A stretch of 64,000 nt of DNA, from assembly GCF_030813235.1 (NCBI RefSeq), contig NZ_JAUSUB010000001.1, forward strand, positions 124,001 through 188,000, given 5' to 3'. Both the position numbers and the translations under genes were made by a program. The stretch is from Cytobacillus purgationiresistens (GTDB taxonomy: Bacteria > Bacillota > Bacilli > Bacillales > Cytobacillaceae). Positions 38,054-47,151 of the stretch are shown in pieces. The notes under the pieces were generated by a model. It saw only the letters and a list, made by a program, of their open reading frames with translations, made no database searches and was not told the DNA's origin. The stretch's first letter is position 1. Each line of letters begins with the position of its first letter.

Positions 38054-38953
38054 ATGATTATACCTAATAAAGAACTGTTAATTATGCGTCAGTTAGTTAG
38101 AAGAATGCACTTAGAGTCCAATGAACAGCATTATGTTAATAACCTTGAAAAAGGATTTGAAGGGGAGGCGGCATTCTGCGAAAAACTAAGCCTGCAATCC
38201 AACAAAGCAGTCATTCTCCATGATCTTTTACTCGAAATAAACCAAACCATTTTTCAAATAGACTTTCTCATCCTATATGATAAACTCTATCACCTTGAAG
38301 TGAAAAATTACGAAGGAGATTTTTATGTAGATAAGGATTGCTGGTTCAGCATATCGGGATAGGAAATAAAGAATCCACTTAATCAATTGAAGAGAAGCGA
38401 AACAGCTCTTAGGCAATTATTGGCTCATAATAAATTCAATATTCCGATTGAATCCTTTCTTGTCTTCGTTAACCCTGAATTTACGCTCCTGCAAGCACCT
38501 CTAAATGAAAAAATAATTCTTCCAACACAGCTACCGCGTTTTTTGAATAAATTAAATCAGCAATCACCTAAAACCTTCATTCATAGTAATCTTTCAGCAC
38601 AACTTACAAGCCTAAGGATAAGTGAAAATCGTTTCTCCCGAATCCCTTCCTATAAATATTCTGATTTACAAAAAGGAATAACTTGCCCTAGTTGTAGAAG
38701 TTTCATGCACCCCGAAAATTCAAAAATACATTGGAGCACATGCAGTTATTTTGAAAAAAAAGAACAAGGGCTATTTCGAAGCATTCAAGATTTCTATTTG
38801 CTATTCCCACAGACTAAGATCATGACAAATATGATTTATGATTGGTGTGGAGGAACCTGTTCAAAAAAATTTATCAGAAATAGACTAAAAACCTCATTTG
38901 AACTTTTGGGGCGTACACAAAAAGCATTTTACGGTCCAAAACATATGGAATAA
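38054..38953 (+). pseudogene. NERD-domain protein gene with an in-frame TAG
   Basis: Two ORFs in the same frame are separated by one TAG at 38360-38362. Joined, they encode about 299 residues: a NERD (nuclease-related) domain with FEGEAAFCEKL, IDFLILYDKLYHLEVKNYEG, then SG-[stop]-EIKNPLNQLKRSE, which is normally continuous, and a C-terminal zinc-finger-like CPSCRSFMHPE. A single change from AAG, GAG or CAG would give the stop. I see no sign of programmed readthrough, so a recent nonsense mutation is the simplest reading. The NERD family is thought to act on nucleic acids. Confidence 0.8.
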
Positions 38954-38959
38954 TGTTTT

Positions 38960-39482
38960 ATGATCAAAACTAGTGCATGGACAAGGTAGGGAAGGGTGAA
39001 AAGGGTAACTAGATGGTCAAACTAGTGCCCGAACAAGGTGGGAAATCTCAAAAAGGGGTAACTAGTTGACCAAACTAGTGCCCGGATGGAGAAGAAAAGT
39101 AAGAAAAGGGTAACTAGATGACCAAACTAATGCCCGGAGAGAAGAAAAGCAAGAAAGGGGTAACTAGTTGACCAAACTAGTGCCTGGATGGAGAAGAAAA
39201 GCAAGAAAGGGGTAACTAGTTGACCAAACTAATGCTCGGATGGAGAAGAAAAGCAAGAAAGGGGTAACTAGTTGACCAAACTAGTGCCAGGATGGAGAAG
39301 AAAAGCAAGAAAAGGGTAACTAGTTGAGCAAACTAATGCCCGGATGGAGAAGAAAAGTAAGAAAGGGGTAACTAGTTGACCAAACTAATGCCCGGATGGA
39401 GAAGAAAAGTAAGAAAGGGGTAACTAGTTGAGCAAACTAATGCCCGGATGGAGAAGAAAAGCAAGAAAAGGGTAACTAGTTT
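38960..39482. repeat. Tandem array of about 10 copies of a 52-bp unit (family B)
   Basis: TAACTAGTTGACC or a variant starts units at 39059, 39111, 39161, 39213, 39265, 39317, 39369, 39421 and 39473: steps of 52 bases except one of 50. Two more diverged units precede. Each unit begins with the dyad ACTAGTT-GACCA-AACTAGT (degraded to AACTAAT in some copies) and continues GCCCGGATGGAGAAGAAAAG plus a purine-rich tail. There are no unique spacers, so it is not CRISPR. It lies between a plus-strand pseudogene and a convergent minus-strand pseudogene. Confidence 0.92.
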
Positions 39483-39507
39483 ATAATAAGATTTTCCAGT
39501 GCAACAA

Positions 39508-39544
39508 AATTAAAAAAGCAATAACCCATTTAGCGGTTACTGCT
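39508..39544 (-). terminator. Terminator of the decayed minus-strand gene
   Basis: AGCAATAACC pairs with GGTTACTGCT with one mismatch; on the minus strand it runs into TTTTTTAATTTT. Confidence 0.65.
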
Positions 39545-39563
39545 CTAATCCACATTATATAAC

Positions 39564-40187
39564 CTATTGAAGCGGTAGCCACTTCACTTTCCAAATGCCT
39601 AGTTTATCTTTTATTAACCTAAATGCAGTTCCTTCGTTTCTAATATTTATATACGCAGTCTGTTCATCTACTATGACTTCAGATAAATCGCTTATTAATA
39701 TTTTATGGAGAATACTTTGTTCAGGCAGGATACTATTTCTTTCCTTAAAGTAGGTATCGATAAACGCTTGTTTATTCTCGAATGGTTGTTGAGATTCTTC
39801 ATCCAGAATGTATAACTTATATTGTGTTGCTGGGTCCTGAATTTGATCGGCATAGAAATAGAGCTGGAAAACTTCTGCGGGTGAAAGGCCATCAAATAAC
39901 TTTGTTTTATTTGATAGGGCATATTGTTCGTAAATAGTCTGTAGGCTAGGTTATTTCCTTATTATCTATCGAAAGTTTGAATGGCTTTTCATTTAACGCT
40001 TCTTCTGTGGCATTTCCACGTCTTTTGCAGAGACAATCCACTCTTCTTTCCCATTCATGGAATGGTAAATGGATATATAGTTAGCCATAAAGGCAACATT
40101 TTCAACCTTGGATGCGCTCGGAATGATTGGCGGTTCATCGAAAGCTGCTTTTAATTCAGAAGGAGTCGAGCGGACAAATCTCCACAT
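39564..40187 (-). pseudogene. Decayed gene of unknown family
   Basis: The minus strand encodes protein-like sequence in successive frames. From 40187 it reads VRSTPSELKAAFDEPP and VENVAFMANYISIYHSMNG up to a stop at 39993. After at least two frame changes near 40000 and 39955 it continues IYEQYALSNKTKLFDGLSP, AEVFQLYFYADQIQD, ILPEQSILHKILISDLSEVI and GIWKVKWLPLQ to a TAG at 39564. No start signal is seen at its 5' end. I do not recognise the family. The intact product would have had about 200 residues or more. Confidence 0.7.
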
Positions 40188-40236
40188 CCAAGGCAGTTAG
40201 CTTACTTTAACTTTTGTCTACAAGCTGAGCAGTGTT

Positions 40237-41166
40237 TCACACACTGCCGTTCTCATTTTTGCTGACTTGATATTTTTCGTTTATGCTTGTTTCATTAGGT
40301 AAACTGATTTCTGTACGATTGTTTGCAAGCGTAGCGACTAAAACACCGATAATAATAATCGAGGCGCCCGTAAAGTCTTTTATAGATAAGCTTTCACCTA
40401 AGATGATGACAGCCAGCATCGCTGCAAAAATCGGTTCTAATGAAAACATCAGCCCTGTTTGTGTAGGAGTTGTATGTTTTTGTGCAACCGCCTGACAGAC
40501 GAAACCGAATGCACTGCACAGGATGGCCAGACCTAATATCGCAATCCATGCATCATAGTTGCTGGGCAGTGATGGCGTTTCAAAGATTAAACTGAAAATG
40601 AAAGCAATGAACCCAGCTATACCTAATTGAAGCACACCAATCGCAATGGCTTCATGTTTCTTTGTAACTTTTTCTATTACAAGAATATGAATCGCGTAAG
40701 CAAGGGCAGAGATCACGCATAAAACATCACCAGGATTCAAACTTAACGTACTATTAAGTGTCATAAAGCCAATTCCAGTAATTGTCAATAACAGCCCGAT
40801 GCGTATTGGCAAAGAAGGCAATGACTTAAGTAATATGCTTTGAATCACCGGTACAAAAACAACAGTCAAACTTAATAAGAAACCTGCATTTGAAGCCTTA
40901 GTCATGCTTAAACCGAAAGTAACAAAAGAAAAAACTGTAAAAAGTAAAAAACCTAAAACGGTTGATGCTAACACTGCCTGAATCGAAATTCTCAATAAAT
41001 ATTTATAAAAAATGAGTCCGGCAATTAAGAAAGCAATTATGCAGCGAAGTGCCACTAGATTAAAGGTTTGCAGGGAATCTAATCCCATCTTCATGAATAT
41101 ATAAGAGAGTCCCCAAAAGAAATTAACAACCACTAGTAAAATAGTTGCTTTTGCTCGATTACTCAT
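40237..41166 (-). CDS. EamA-family (DMT) transporter
   Basis: A 309-residue membrane protein with ten helices in two EamA repeats. Typical parts are NFFWGLSYIFMKMGL at the start and FSLEPIFAAMLAVIILGESL in the second repeat. I choose ATG 41166 after GGAG; an in-frame ATG at 41181 has no binding site. DMT proteins export amino acids or metabolites. The gene is divergent from a LysR-type regulator, which probably controls it; the substrate is unknown. Confidence 0.87.
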   Translation of the reverse strand: MSNRAKATILLVVVNFFWGLSYIFMKMGLDSLQTFNLVALRCIIAFLIAGLIFYKYLLRISIQAVLASTVLGFLLFTVFSFVTFGLSMTKASNAGFLLSLTVVFVPVIQSILLKSLPSLPIRIGLLLTITGIGFMTLNSTLSLNPGDVLCVISALAYAIHILVIEKVTKKHEAIAIGVLQLGIAGFIAFIFSLIFETPSLPSNYDAWIAILGLAILCSAFGFVCQAVAQKHTTPTQTGLMFSLEPIFAAMLAVIILGESLSIKDFTGASIIIIGVLVATLANNRTEISLPNETSINEKYQVSKNENGSV

Positions 41167-41282
41167 TTCATCATTCTCCATCCATCATGTTTTCAATCTG
41201 TATTATAATCGAGGTTTTGATATTAATAAAACGAATATTTTTCATTGATTACATTAAAAAAATTCATGTAAGGAGACATTCT

Positions 41283-42149
41283 ATGAGCTTAGTTAAATAT
41301 GAGGTTTTTAGTAAGGTAGCAGAGCTTGGCAGTTTCACTAAAACAGCCGATTTTCTAGGACTGACACAATCAGCTGTCAGTCATGCGATTGCTAATTTGG
41401 AGAAGGAGTTCGGTTTTTCACTCGTTCAGCGAAGCCGATCAGGAATTACGTTAACCAATGAAGGTCATGCATTGCTTTTGAATATACGAAAAGTACTGCA
41501 CTATGATGAACAGCTGCACCAGGAAGCAGCGAAGATCACCGGATTAACAAAAGGGACAGTGAGAGTAGGGACATTTACAAGTGTTTCATCAAAATGGCTG
41601 CCAGAAATTATTAATATTATGGAAATAGAGTTTCCCAACATTCGGATTGAGCTCATCGAAGGCGATTATTTCGAAATTGAGAAGGGCATATTAAACGGGA
41701 AAATCGACTGTGGATTTATCAATGTTGATCATTCAAATCATTTTGATATCATTACATTGAAAAAAGACAGGCTCCTTTGCATTGTTTCCAAACAAAATGC
41801 ATTATCTCAACAAAAAACGATTCAGCTGACCCAGTTAGTCGATGTTCCTTTCATCATGCCGACCTATGGTGGATACCATGAAGTGAAGTTTCTGTTTGAG
41901 AATAGCCAGCTACAGCCTAATATCCGCTTTGGATTAATGGCGGAGGATTCAATCAAGTCAATGGTAGCTCATGATTTAGGTGTAAGCATCCTGCCGGAAA
42001 TGTTACTGGAAACACTGCCATCCGGATGCAAGGCGATTCCACTTGCACAAGATAGTTATCGTGTACTCGGACTGGCTACACGCTTCAACTTATCTCCTGC
42101 AACAAAGCAGTTTGTAGAGGTCACAAAACGGTGGATCAAAGAGCAATGA
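41283..42149 (+). CDS. LysR-family transcriptional regulator
   Basis: A 288-residue LysR protein: N-terminal winged helix (FSKVAELGSFTKTADFLGLT, then QSAVSHAIANLEKEFG) and a C-terminal effector domain (about residues 90-285). ATG 41283 follows AAGGAGA; the frame is open further upstream but without a start signal. It lies 116 bases from the divergent EamA transporter gene, a common regulator-exporter arrangement, and so is likely to respond to the exported compound. Confidence 0.88.
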   Translation: MSLVKYEVFSKVAELGSFTKTADFLGLTQSAVSHAIANLEKEFGFSLVQRSRSGITLTNEGHALLLNIRKVLHYDEQLHQEAAKITGLTKGTVRVGTFTSVSSKWLPEIINIMEIEFPNIRIELIEGDYFEIEKGILNGKIDCGFINVDHSNHFDIITLKKDRLLCIVSKQNALSQQKTIQLTQLVDVPFIMPTYGGYHEVKFLFENSQLQPNIRFGLMAEDSIKSMVAHDLGVSILPEMLLETLPSGCKAIPLAQDSYRVLGLATRFNLSPATKQFVEVTKRWIKEQ

Positions 42150-42169
42150 TGAAAACATTATTGGTTGAC

Positions 42170-42365
42170 TGTCGGAGCAAGGTCAAGTTATGGAAGCGGG
42201 GTACTAAGTTAGGTGAGCATTAAATAGGTTAGATATGAAAATAGTGCCCGAGTGAATGGTAAGAGAGTGATAGGATAAGTTGATATTGAAACTAGTTTCT
42301 TGGTGAATGCGAAGAGTAGCGATAGAGGAACTTGACGGTAAAATTAGTTTTCGATTCGGTCGAGC
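42170..42365. repeat. Diverged copies of the 52-bp family B repeat
   Basis: About four weak copies: GTGCCCGAGTGAATGG (near 42244), CTAGTTTCTTGGTGAATGC (42292) and ATTAGTTTTCGATTCGG (42343) align with each other and with family B units, at steps of about 51-52 bases. They lie between the convergent LysR and OsmC genes. The remaining gap to 42464 shows no gene. Confidence 0.55.
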
Positions 42366-42463
42366 GCGCTTGATCCCTGAAAAAGGACTGGATTATCATT
42401 CTAGTCCTCAAACCAATTAAAATACCTACTCTACTAGGCTCCACAATATCCTTTATTTCAAGA

Positions 42464-42500
42464 AAAGAAGAGAGCTGTCCAAAAGACAACTCTCTTTTTT
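42464..42500. terminator. Terminator near the OsmC gene
   Basis: AAGAGAGCTGTC pairs with GACAACTCTCTT with one G-U pair across AAAA, with a T-run on the plus strand and A-rich sequence on the other side. Confidence 0.8.
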
Positions 42501-42513
42501 TCTAATCCAGATC

Positions 42514-42954
42514 TCAAACAATTTCAGCTATTAATTCAATTTCTACATTTCCATTAATAGCTCGCGATATCATGCATGATGATTCCGCTTTTTGAGCGAG
42601 TTTAAGGGCTCGTGAACGGTCTTTTTCACTTGCATCTTCTTTTAAGACAATGGTTGGCTTATGGATGATTTTTTTATACGTTAGTATCCCTTTTGTTTCA
42701 TCCACAATGGCAACTGACTCCATATGTAAATCTCTTTTAGCTAAGCCGCTTCTTTCCATTATCGCAGCTAATGTAATAATATAGCAGGTTGCGGCTGCAC
42801 CCAGCAGCAATTCGTCTGGATTTGTCCCCACTCCTGGCCCGTTCATTTCAGGGGGAATGGATACTTTTGTTTTTAATTGACCGCTTTCAATCTCTCCTAC
42901 ATCATTTCGTAACCCAGGCCAATGTGCTTTTAAAAGAAATTGGTGTTCTGCCAC
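42514..42954 (-). CDS. OsmC-family peroxiredoxin-like protein
   Basis: A 146-residue OsmC/Ohr-type protein. The two redox cysteines are Cys57 in LLLGAAATCYIITL and Cys127 in KAESSCMISRAI. It would reduce organic peroxides or related compounds with thiols. I choose GTG 42954, because GGAGGG lies nine bases upstream; the frame extends to 42984 only over that site. Single gene with its own terminator. Which of the OsmC, Ohr or YmaD-like groups it belongs to was not resolved. Confidence 0.87.
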   Translation of the reverse strand: MAEHQFLLKAHWPGLRNDVGEIESGQLKTKVSIPPEMNGPGVGTNPDELLLGAAATCYIITLAAIMERSGLAKRDLHMESVAIVDETKGILTYKKIIHKPTIVLKEDASEKDRSRALKLAQKAESSCMISRAINGNVEIELIAEIV

Positions 42955-43082
42955 GTTTAACCCTCCATTAGTTTTGTAATACAAGAATTATACAGATAAT
43001 CAGGTGAAAAAGGAAAGGATTGGCTTTTATCGCAAAACATAATCATGTAAAATAAAATAAAATAGAGTCATAGGGGGAAACT

Positions 43083-43370
43083 GTGAACATACTTGATTGG
43101 TTCTTAAAAACCAAAAATACTTTATCTGAATTTTTAGCTTTTCTTTTTGGGTTTTTGACTGCAATTTTTATTCCAAATATATTAGGGTTAGAAGGCATCG
43201 GGATTGTGATTGCCATTCTTATCATTTTTATCGGTATGCGCGGATTGGAATGGGTGTTAGCGAAAGTGCTAGGAGAAAAAGATAAGAAGTTATCAAGGAA
43301 TAATTATTTTGCGATGGTTTTGTTTTTTCCTTTCCTTGCAATTCTTTCATACATCCTTTTTCGCAATTAA
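43083..43370 (+). CDS. Small membrane protein of unknown function
   Basis: A 95-residue protein with three hydrophobic segments (about residues 14-33, 37-58 and 73-92). GTG 43083 follows AGGGGGAAA. I recognise no family. It precedes exoA by 69 bases in the same direction but may be separately expressed. Confidence 0.6.
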   Translation: MNILDWFLKTKNTLSEFLAFLFGFLTAIFIPNILGLEGIGIVIAILIIFIGMRGLEWVLAKVLGEKDKKLSRNNYFAMVLFFPFLAILSYILFRN

Positions 43371-43439
43371 TCTATGCAAAAATAGTGATAGCATGTTAAT
43401 CTATGATATTAAAATGTATAAGCAAGGAGCATACTCAAC

Positions 43440-44195
43440 ATGAAACTTATTTCCTGGAATGTAAACGGTATAAGAGCCTGTGTAAAAAAGGGCTTTCTAG
43501 ACTATTTTAATGAAGTAGATGCAGATATATTTTGTATACAAGAGTCAAAGCTGCAGGAAGGGCAAATTCAACTGGAGCTTGAAAACTATCATCAATACTG
43601 GAACTATGCGCTTAGAAAAGGTTACTCTGGAACAGCTGTCTTTACAAAACATAAACCAATGTCAGTAAAATATGGTTTGGGCGATAATGAAACAGAAGAT
43701 GAGGGAAGAATTTTAACCTTGGAATTTGCTGATTTCTACCTTGTAAATGTGTATACTCCCAACTCAAAAAGGGATTTGACAAGGTTATCCTACAGATTGG
43801 AATGGGAGGATTCCTTAAAGTCATATTTAATTGAGCTTGATCAGAGGAAGCCTGTTGTTTATTGTGGAGACTTAAATGTCGCGCACCAAGAAATCGATTT
43901 AAAGAATGCCCGCTCTAATATCGGAAATTCTGGTTTCACAGTTGAAGAGAGAGGGAAGATGTCGGATTTGCTTTCCACTGGCTTTGTTGATTCATTCCGT
44001 TTTCTTTATCCTGAAAGAACGGATGTCTATTCTTGGTGGTCTTATATGGCCAATGTTAGGGAAAGAAATATCGGCTGGCGAATCGATTATTTTATCGTAT
44101 CGGATAAAATTAAAGATAAAATTAAAGACACGGATATTCATTGCGATGTAATGGGGAGCGATCATTGTCCGGTCATGTTAAATATAGAGCTATAG
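43440..44195 (+). CDS. exoA: Exodeoxyribonuclease III / AP endonuclease
   Basis: A 251-residue DNA repair enzyme of the ExoIII/APE1 family. Family motifs are SWNVNGIRA (near the start), IQESKLQ (metal-binding glutamate), YTPNS, CGDLNVAHQEIDL (catalytic aspartate and asparagine) and GSDHCPV near the end. It cuts at abasic sites and degrades duplex DNA from the 3' end. ATG 43440 follows AAGGAG. Length fits B. subtilis ExoA. Confidence 0.95.
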   Translation: MKLISWNVNGIRACVKKGFLDYFNEVDADIFCIQESKLQEGQIQLELENYHQYWNYALRKGYSGTAVFTKHKPMSVKYGLGDNETEDEGRILTLEFADFYLVNVYTPNSKRDLTRLSYRLEWEDSLKSYLIELDQRKPVVYCGDLNVAHQEIDLKNARSNIGNSGFTVEERGKMSDLLSTGFVDSFRFLYPERTDVYSWWSYMANVRERNIGWRIDYFIVSDKIKDKIKDTDIHCDVMGSDHCPVMLNIEL

Positions 44196-44202
44196 TAATT
44201 AG

Positions 44203-44236
44203 TGAGGCATCATGAAAGTGGTGCCTTTATTTTTGT
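44203..44236 (+). terminator. Probable terminator of exoA
   Basis: AGGCATC pairs with GGTGCCT with one non-standard pair, followed by TTATTTTTG. Confidence 0.6.
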
Positions 44237-44329
44237 CTGAAATTTCTTTTATTCGTAAGGCTAGACTGATATGATAGAATGGTAGTTTCTTACAATAAAA
44301 TAGTGTAGAAGGAGTTGATTTATAAGAGA

Positions 44330-44965
44330 ATGATAGAAAGTGCTATTTTCCCATATTTATTATTAACTGGAATTATTTTAATTTTAATTGAGTGTATAAA
44401 TGCATTTAGTCTCCAACAAAATAAAGGATTTATAGCTGAATCATTAATATCGACAGGGTTTGTTTTTGTTATTGCTATTGCTCAATTCGTATTCGGACTT
44501 TCAGAAGCCATGGATGTGACTGCAGTCAATACGATATACATCTTTATTTTTATTCTCATTGTTTATATCATCTATAGAATTTTTATATATGGACGTGTTT
44601 ACACTGTACATAGAACGACAAGAAGCGACCTCGTAAATCATATTAAGAGGGAGCTAAATACATTTGACATTCCTTATATAGAAGAAGAAAGCATGTATAA
44701 CAAGAAACATACTTTCAATTTACTAGAAGATCACACTAAACTGATTATCAGCTGGAACAGAACCGAGAAGAGCCAACATACATATACATTAATATTTAAA
44801 AAATGGTGGAAAATTCATCGATATCATGAAATGAAAGAAAACCTAAGAGAAATTTACATAAGAGAGCGGCAAGATCTCATATTTAAAAAAGAGCTGGTTT
44901 GGTATGTAATTGAAATTTTATTTCTAATCTTTACGCTGTTTTTCGTTAATCATCTATTGAAGTAG
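44330..44965 (+). CDS. Membrane protein of unknown function
   Basis: A protein of about 211 residues with three N-terminal hydrophobic segments, a soluble basic middle (about residues 90-185) and one C-terminal transmembrane segment. No family is recognised. The start is uncertain: AAGGAG lies 15 bases before ATG 44330, and a TTG at 44315 touches it. The gene ends in a long perfect hairpin shared with the anti-sigma gene. Confidence 0.6.
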   Translation: MIESAIFPYLLLTGIILILIECINAFSLQQNKGFIAESLISTGFVFVIAIAQFVFGLSEAMDVTAVNTIYIFIFILIVYIIYRIFIYGRVYTVHRTTRSDLVNHIKRELNTFDIPYIEEESMYNKKHTFNLLEDHTKLIISWNRTEKSQHTYTLIFKKWWKIHRYHEMKENLREIYIRERQDLIFKKELVWYVIEILFLIFTLFFVNHLLK

Positions 44966-44999
44966 TAAAGAAACCACTCATCATGAGTGGTTTCTTTAC
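44965..44999. terminator. Bidirectional terminator, 17-bp perfect stem
   Basis: GTAAAGAAACCACTCAT and its exact complement ATGAGTGGTTTCTTTAC are separated by one base, so three or so central bases form the loop. It overlaps the stop codons of both convergent genes. Confidence 0.85.
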
Positions 45000-45763
45000 C
45001 ATTCGTTTTCATAGTCAAACATTTCCGCTAATCTAATCATTTCTTCAGGATAAAAAGTTCCGCTTGAATAGAAATAGTAGATATTCTTATCTGTAATAAC
45101 AGTTAATCGCTCACTCGAGCCATGGTTAACATCGTTATTAAGTTGAATCACTCCGTGCTGGCCAGCGATATCAACTTCATATGCAGTATATGATTTAGAA
45201 GGGAAATGCTTATGGGGTAAAAAGGCTTCTACCCACTGATTTATAGGCTGGCTATGACTTTGTGTATGTACAGATATCATTCTTCCTGCAGTAGTTGTTA
45301 AATAAAAGGCTTGTGATTCAATTTGCTGTTTTCCATCGATATTAGTGATAGCAAGTGTTATATTAGGCTCCCCGATGATCGTATCAATAGTCTGATCAGC
45401 ATCAAGCGGATAAACTGATTGCTCTCTGCCTTGTTCAGTTAGAACGGGCTCTCTTTGATTGTTGTGATTCTTCTCATAATTAAAATGGATTCCTTCTTGC
45501 AATATTGGACTGTTGGAGTCTTGGTTAGTTGTGATTGAGCTGGATAGTATAGTCGCTATAAATATAAGAGCAAAAGCGGCGAAACTAAATGAGAGTGTGG
45601 GAGCGACCCATAGGCGTTTTCTTTGTTTTTTGTTTTCTCGAGTTATTTGCTGTACTAACTTAGCCCCAAGTTGACCCTTCCTTATCCGAGTCCATTCCAT
45701 CTGGCTGTCCATTTGCTTTAGAGAATGGCTTAAATAGCCTTTGTCTTCATGAGAGTTCTTCAT
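44996..45763 (-). CDS. Membrane-bound anti-sigma factor (probable)
   Basis: A 255-residue protein with a charged cytoplasmic part (about residues 1-50), one transmembrane segment (TLSFSFAAFALIFIATIL) and an extracellular domain. The start at 45763 (after GGAGGAG) overlaps the end of the sigma factor gene by 17 bases. Position and topology are those of an anti-sigma factor that holds the ECF sigma factor until a signal is sensed outside. No known anti-sigma motif is certain, so the call rests on context. Confidence 0.72.
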   Translation of the reverse strand: MKNSHEDKGYLSHSLKQMDSQMEWTRIRKGQLGAKLVQQITRENKKQRKRLWVAPTLSFSFAAFALIFIATILSSSITTNQDSNSPILQEGIHFNYEKNHNNQREPVLTEQGREQSVYPLDADQTIDTIIGEPNITLAITNIDGKQQIESQAFYLTTTAGRMISVHTQSHSQPINQWVEAFLPHKHFPSKSYTAYEVDIAGQHGVIQLNNDVNHGSSERLTVITDKNIYYFYSSGTFYPEEMIRLAEMFDYENEW

Positions 45764-46280
45764 AATGCTCCTCCTTTAACAGCAGCTTTTCAAGATGATT
45801 TATACCTCTTGATAGAGTGGATTTAACCTTGCTTTCAGACCAACCAAGGATTTCTGCGGTTTCTTTCGTAGAGAACTCTTTTATTTTTCTCAGAATGATC
45901 ACCTCGCGATAAGTGAATTTTAATTTGTCTAAGGCTGAATAAAGTTGTTCTATGTCTTCGTTGATTTGCACTACTTGTTCTGTTGATCGGGTACGCTCCT
46001 TATATGAGTGAGATAGGATTGTAAACAAAAGTTTAGATCGCTGTTGTTTACGCAAGTAATCTAAGGATGAATTTCTTGCAATAGAAAATAACCATGTTTT
46101 TAAAGAGGCCTGTCCTTGGAATTGATCGAACGACTGATAGGCTTTAAAAAAAGTATCTTGTGTTATATCCTCAGCTTTATGAAAATCCTGAATTAACATC
46201 CCTACATATTTCAATATGGAGTCACTATGTAAATCATAAAGGGCCATGATCTTATGATGTTTTTCAATATTTGCATCCAA
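45747..46280 (-). CDS. ECF-type RNA polymerase sigma factor
   Basis: A 177-residue sigma-70-family factor of the ECF group. Region 2 is seen as DITQDTFFKAYQSFDQFQG and SLKTWLFSIARNSSLDYLRKQ; region 4 as YREVIILRKIKEFSTKETAEIL and SESKVKSTLSRGI. I choose TTG 46280, six bases after AGGAGGT; the frame extends to 46310 across that site. It is co-transcribed with the overlapping anti-sigma gene. Target promoters could not be identified; no clear AAC/CGTC autoregulatory pair with standard spacing was found upstream. Confidence 0.88.
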   Translation of the reverse strand: MDANIEKHHKIMALYDLHSDSILKYVGMLIQDFHKAEDITQDTFFKAYQSFDQFQGQASLKTWLFSIARNSSLDYLRKQQRSKLLFTILSHSYKERTRSTEQVVQINEDIEQLYSALDKLKFTYREVIILRKIKEFSTKETAEILGWSESKVKSTLSRGINHLEKLLLKEEHYEELS

Positions 46281-46416
46281 CTGCTGACCTCCTTTCGAAT
46301 TTCTTATCATATAGACGTCTGAAGTAATAATCGGTCGCAGTTTCCTTCTCTTTATTTTGGATAATTTCCCTGAAAAGGTAAATACTAAATTTACTTATAA
46401 TAGGAGTGTGGATCGT

Positions 46417-47145
46417 GTGAATGAGACTATCGTTGTCCTTGTAAGATCGATTATTGCATTTGGAACTTTACTCATTTTCACTCGATTTTTAGGAAAGCAG
46501 CAAGTGAGCCAAATTACTTTTTTTGATTATATTTTGGGGATTACAATCGGCTCAATTGCGGCAAATTTATCCTCGGATATTACGACTGATGCTTGGCCCT
46601 ATTGGGTTGCACTATTTGGATGGACGATTATGGTTTTGATTATGCAAAAGGTTGCTGTCAGGTGGAGGCAGGCCTCTGTCTATATTGACGGAGAACCAGT
46701 GATAGTCATTATGAATGGCGAGATTATGGACGAAGTCATGAAAAAACTTCGCTTTAGGATATCAGATTTGCAAGAACAGCTCCGAGAAAAGGGTGTGTTT
46801 GATATAAAAGAGGTTCAATATGCAGTCGTTGAAAAAGATGGTCAACTCTCGATACTTAAAAAAGCTGATAATTTGCCAGTCACACCAAGTGACATGAAAA
46901 TAAAAGCAACCTATCGAGGAATGGGTACCGAGCTCATATATGATGGCGTTCTCGTGGAGAATAATCTAAAACAAGTGAATAAGGATCAATTATGGCTGCA
47001 GGGTCAATTAGAAGCAAAGGGGTATAAGGATATTACAGAGGTTTTTTTGGCTGTCATCGATGCAACTGGAGAACTGTTTCTCGATGGTTATAAAGATAAG
47101 ATGGAAAATCCAGTTGATATCACCGACTTTAAAGGTTTAAAGTAG
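46417..47145 (+). CDS. DUF421 family membrane protein (YetF-like)
   Basis: A 242-residue protein with three N-terminal helices and a DUF421 cytoplasmic domain, as in B. subtilis YetF and YrbG. Typical blocks are TRFLGKQQVSQITFFDYILG, ITIGSIAANLS and KKLRFRISDLQEQLREKGV. I choose GTG 46417, ten bases after AGGAG; upstream in-frame codons cross that site. The next gene, DUF4363, starts six bases after it, a pairing seen in other Bacillus genomes. Some relatives are linked to spore germination or membrane traits; no role is assigned here. Confidence 0.83.
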   Translation: MNETIVVLVRSIIAFGTLLIFTRFLGKQQVSQITFFDYILGITIGSIAANLSSDITTDAWPYWVALFGWTIMVLIMQKVAVRWRQASVYIDGEPVIVIMNGEIMDEVMKKLRFRISDLQEQLREKGVFDIKEVQYAVVEKDGQLSILKKADNLPVTPSDMKIKATYRGMGTELIYDGVLVENNLKQVNKDQLWLQGQLEAKGYKDITEVFLAVIDATGELFLDGYKDKMENPVDITDFKGLK

Positions 47146-47151
47146 CTTCAT

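Noticed and set aside
38360..38362. TAG in the NERD gene as pyrrolysine or programmed readthrough
   Set aside because: No downstream structure or context supports it, the usual residue here is not a special one, and a single base change explains it.
38960..39482. CRISPR array
   Set aside because: The 52-bp units follow each other directly; there are no unique spacers and no cas genes.
46290..46400. Autoregulated ECF promoter before the first sigma factor
   Set aside because: GGAAAC and CGTC are present on the minus strand, but about 22 bases lie between AAC and CGTC, longer than the usual 16-17.
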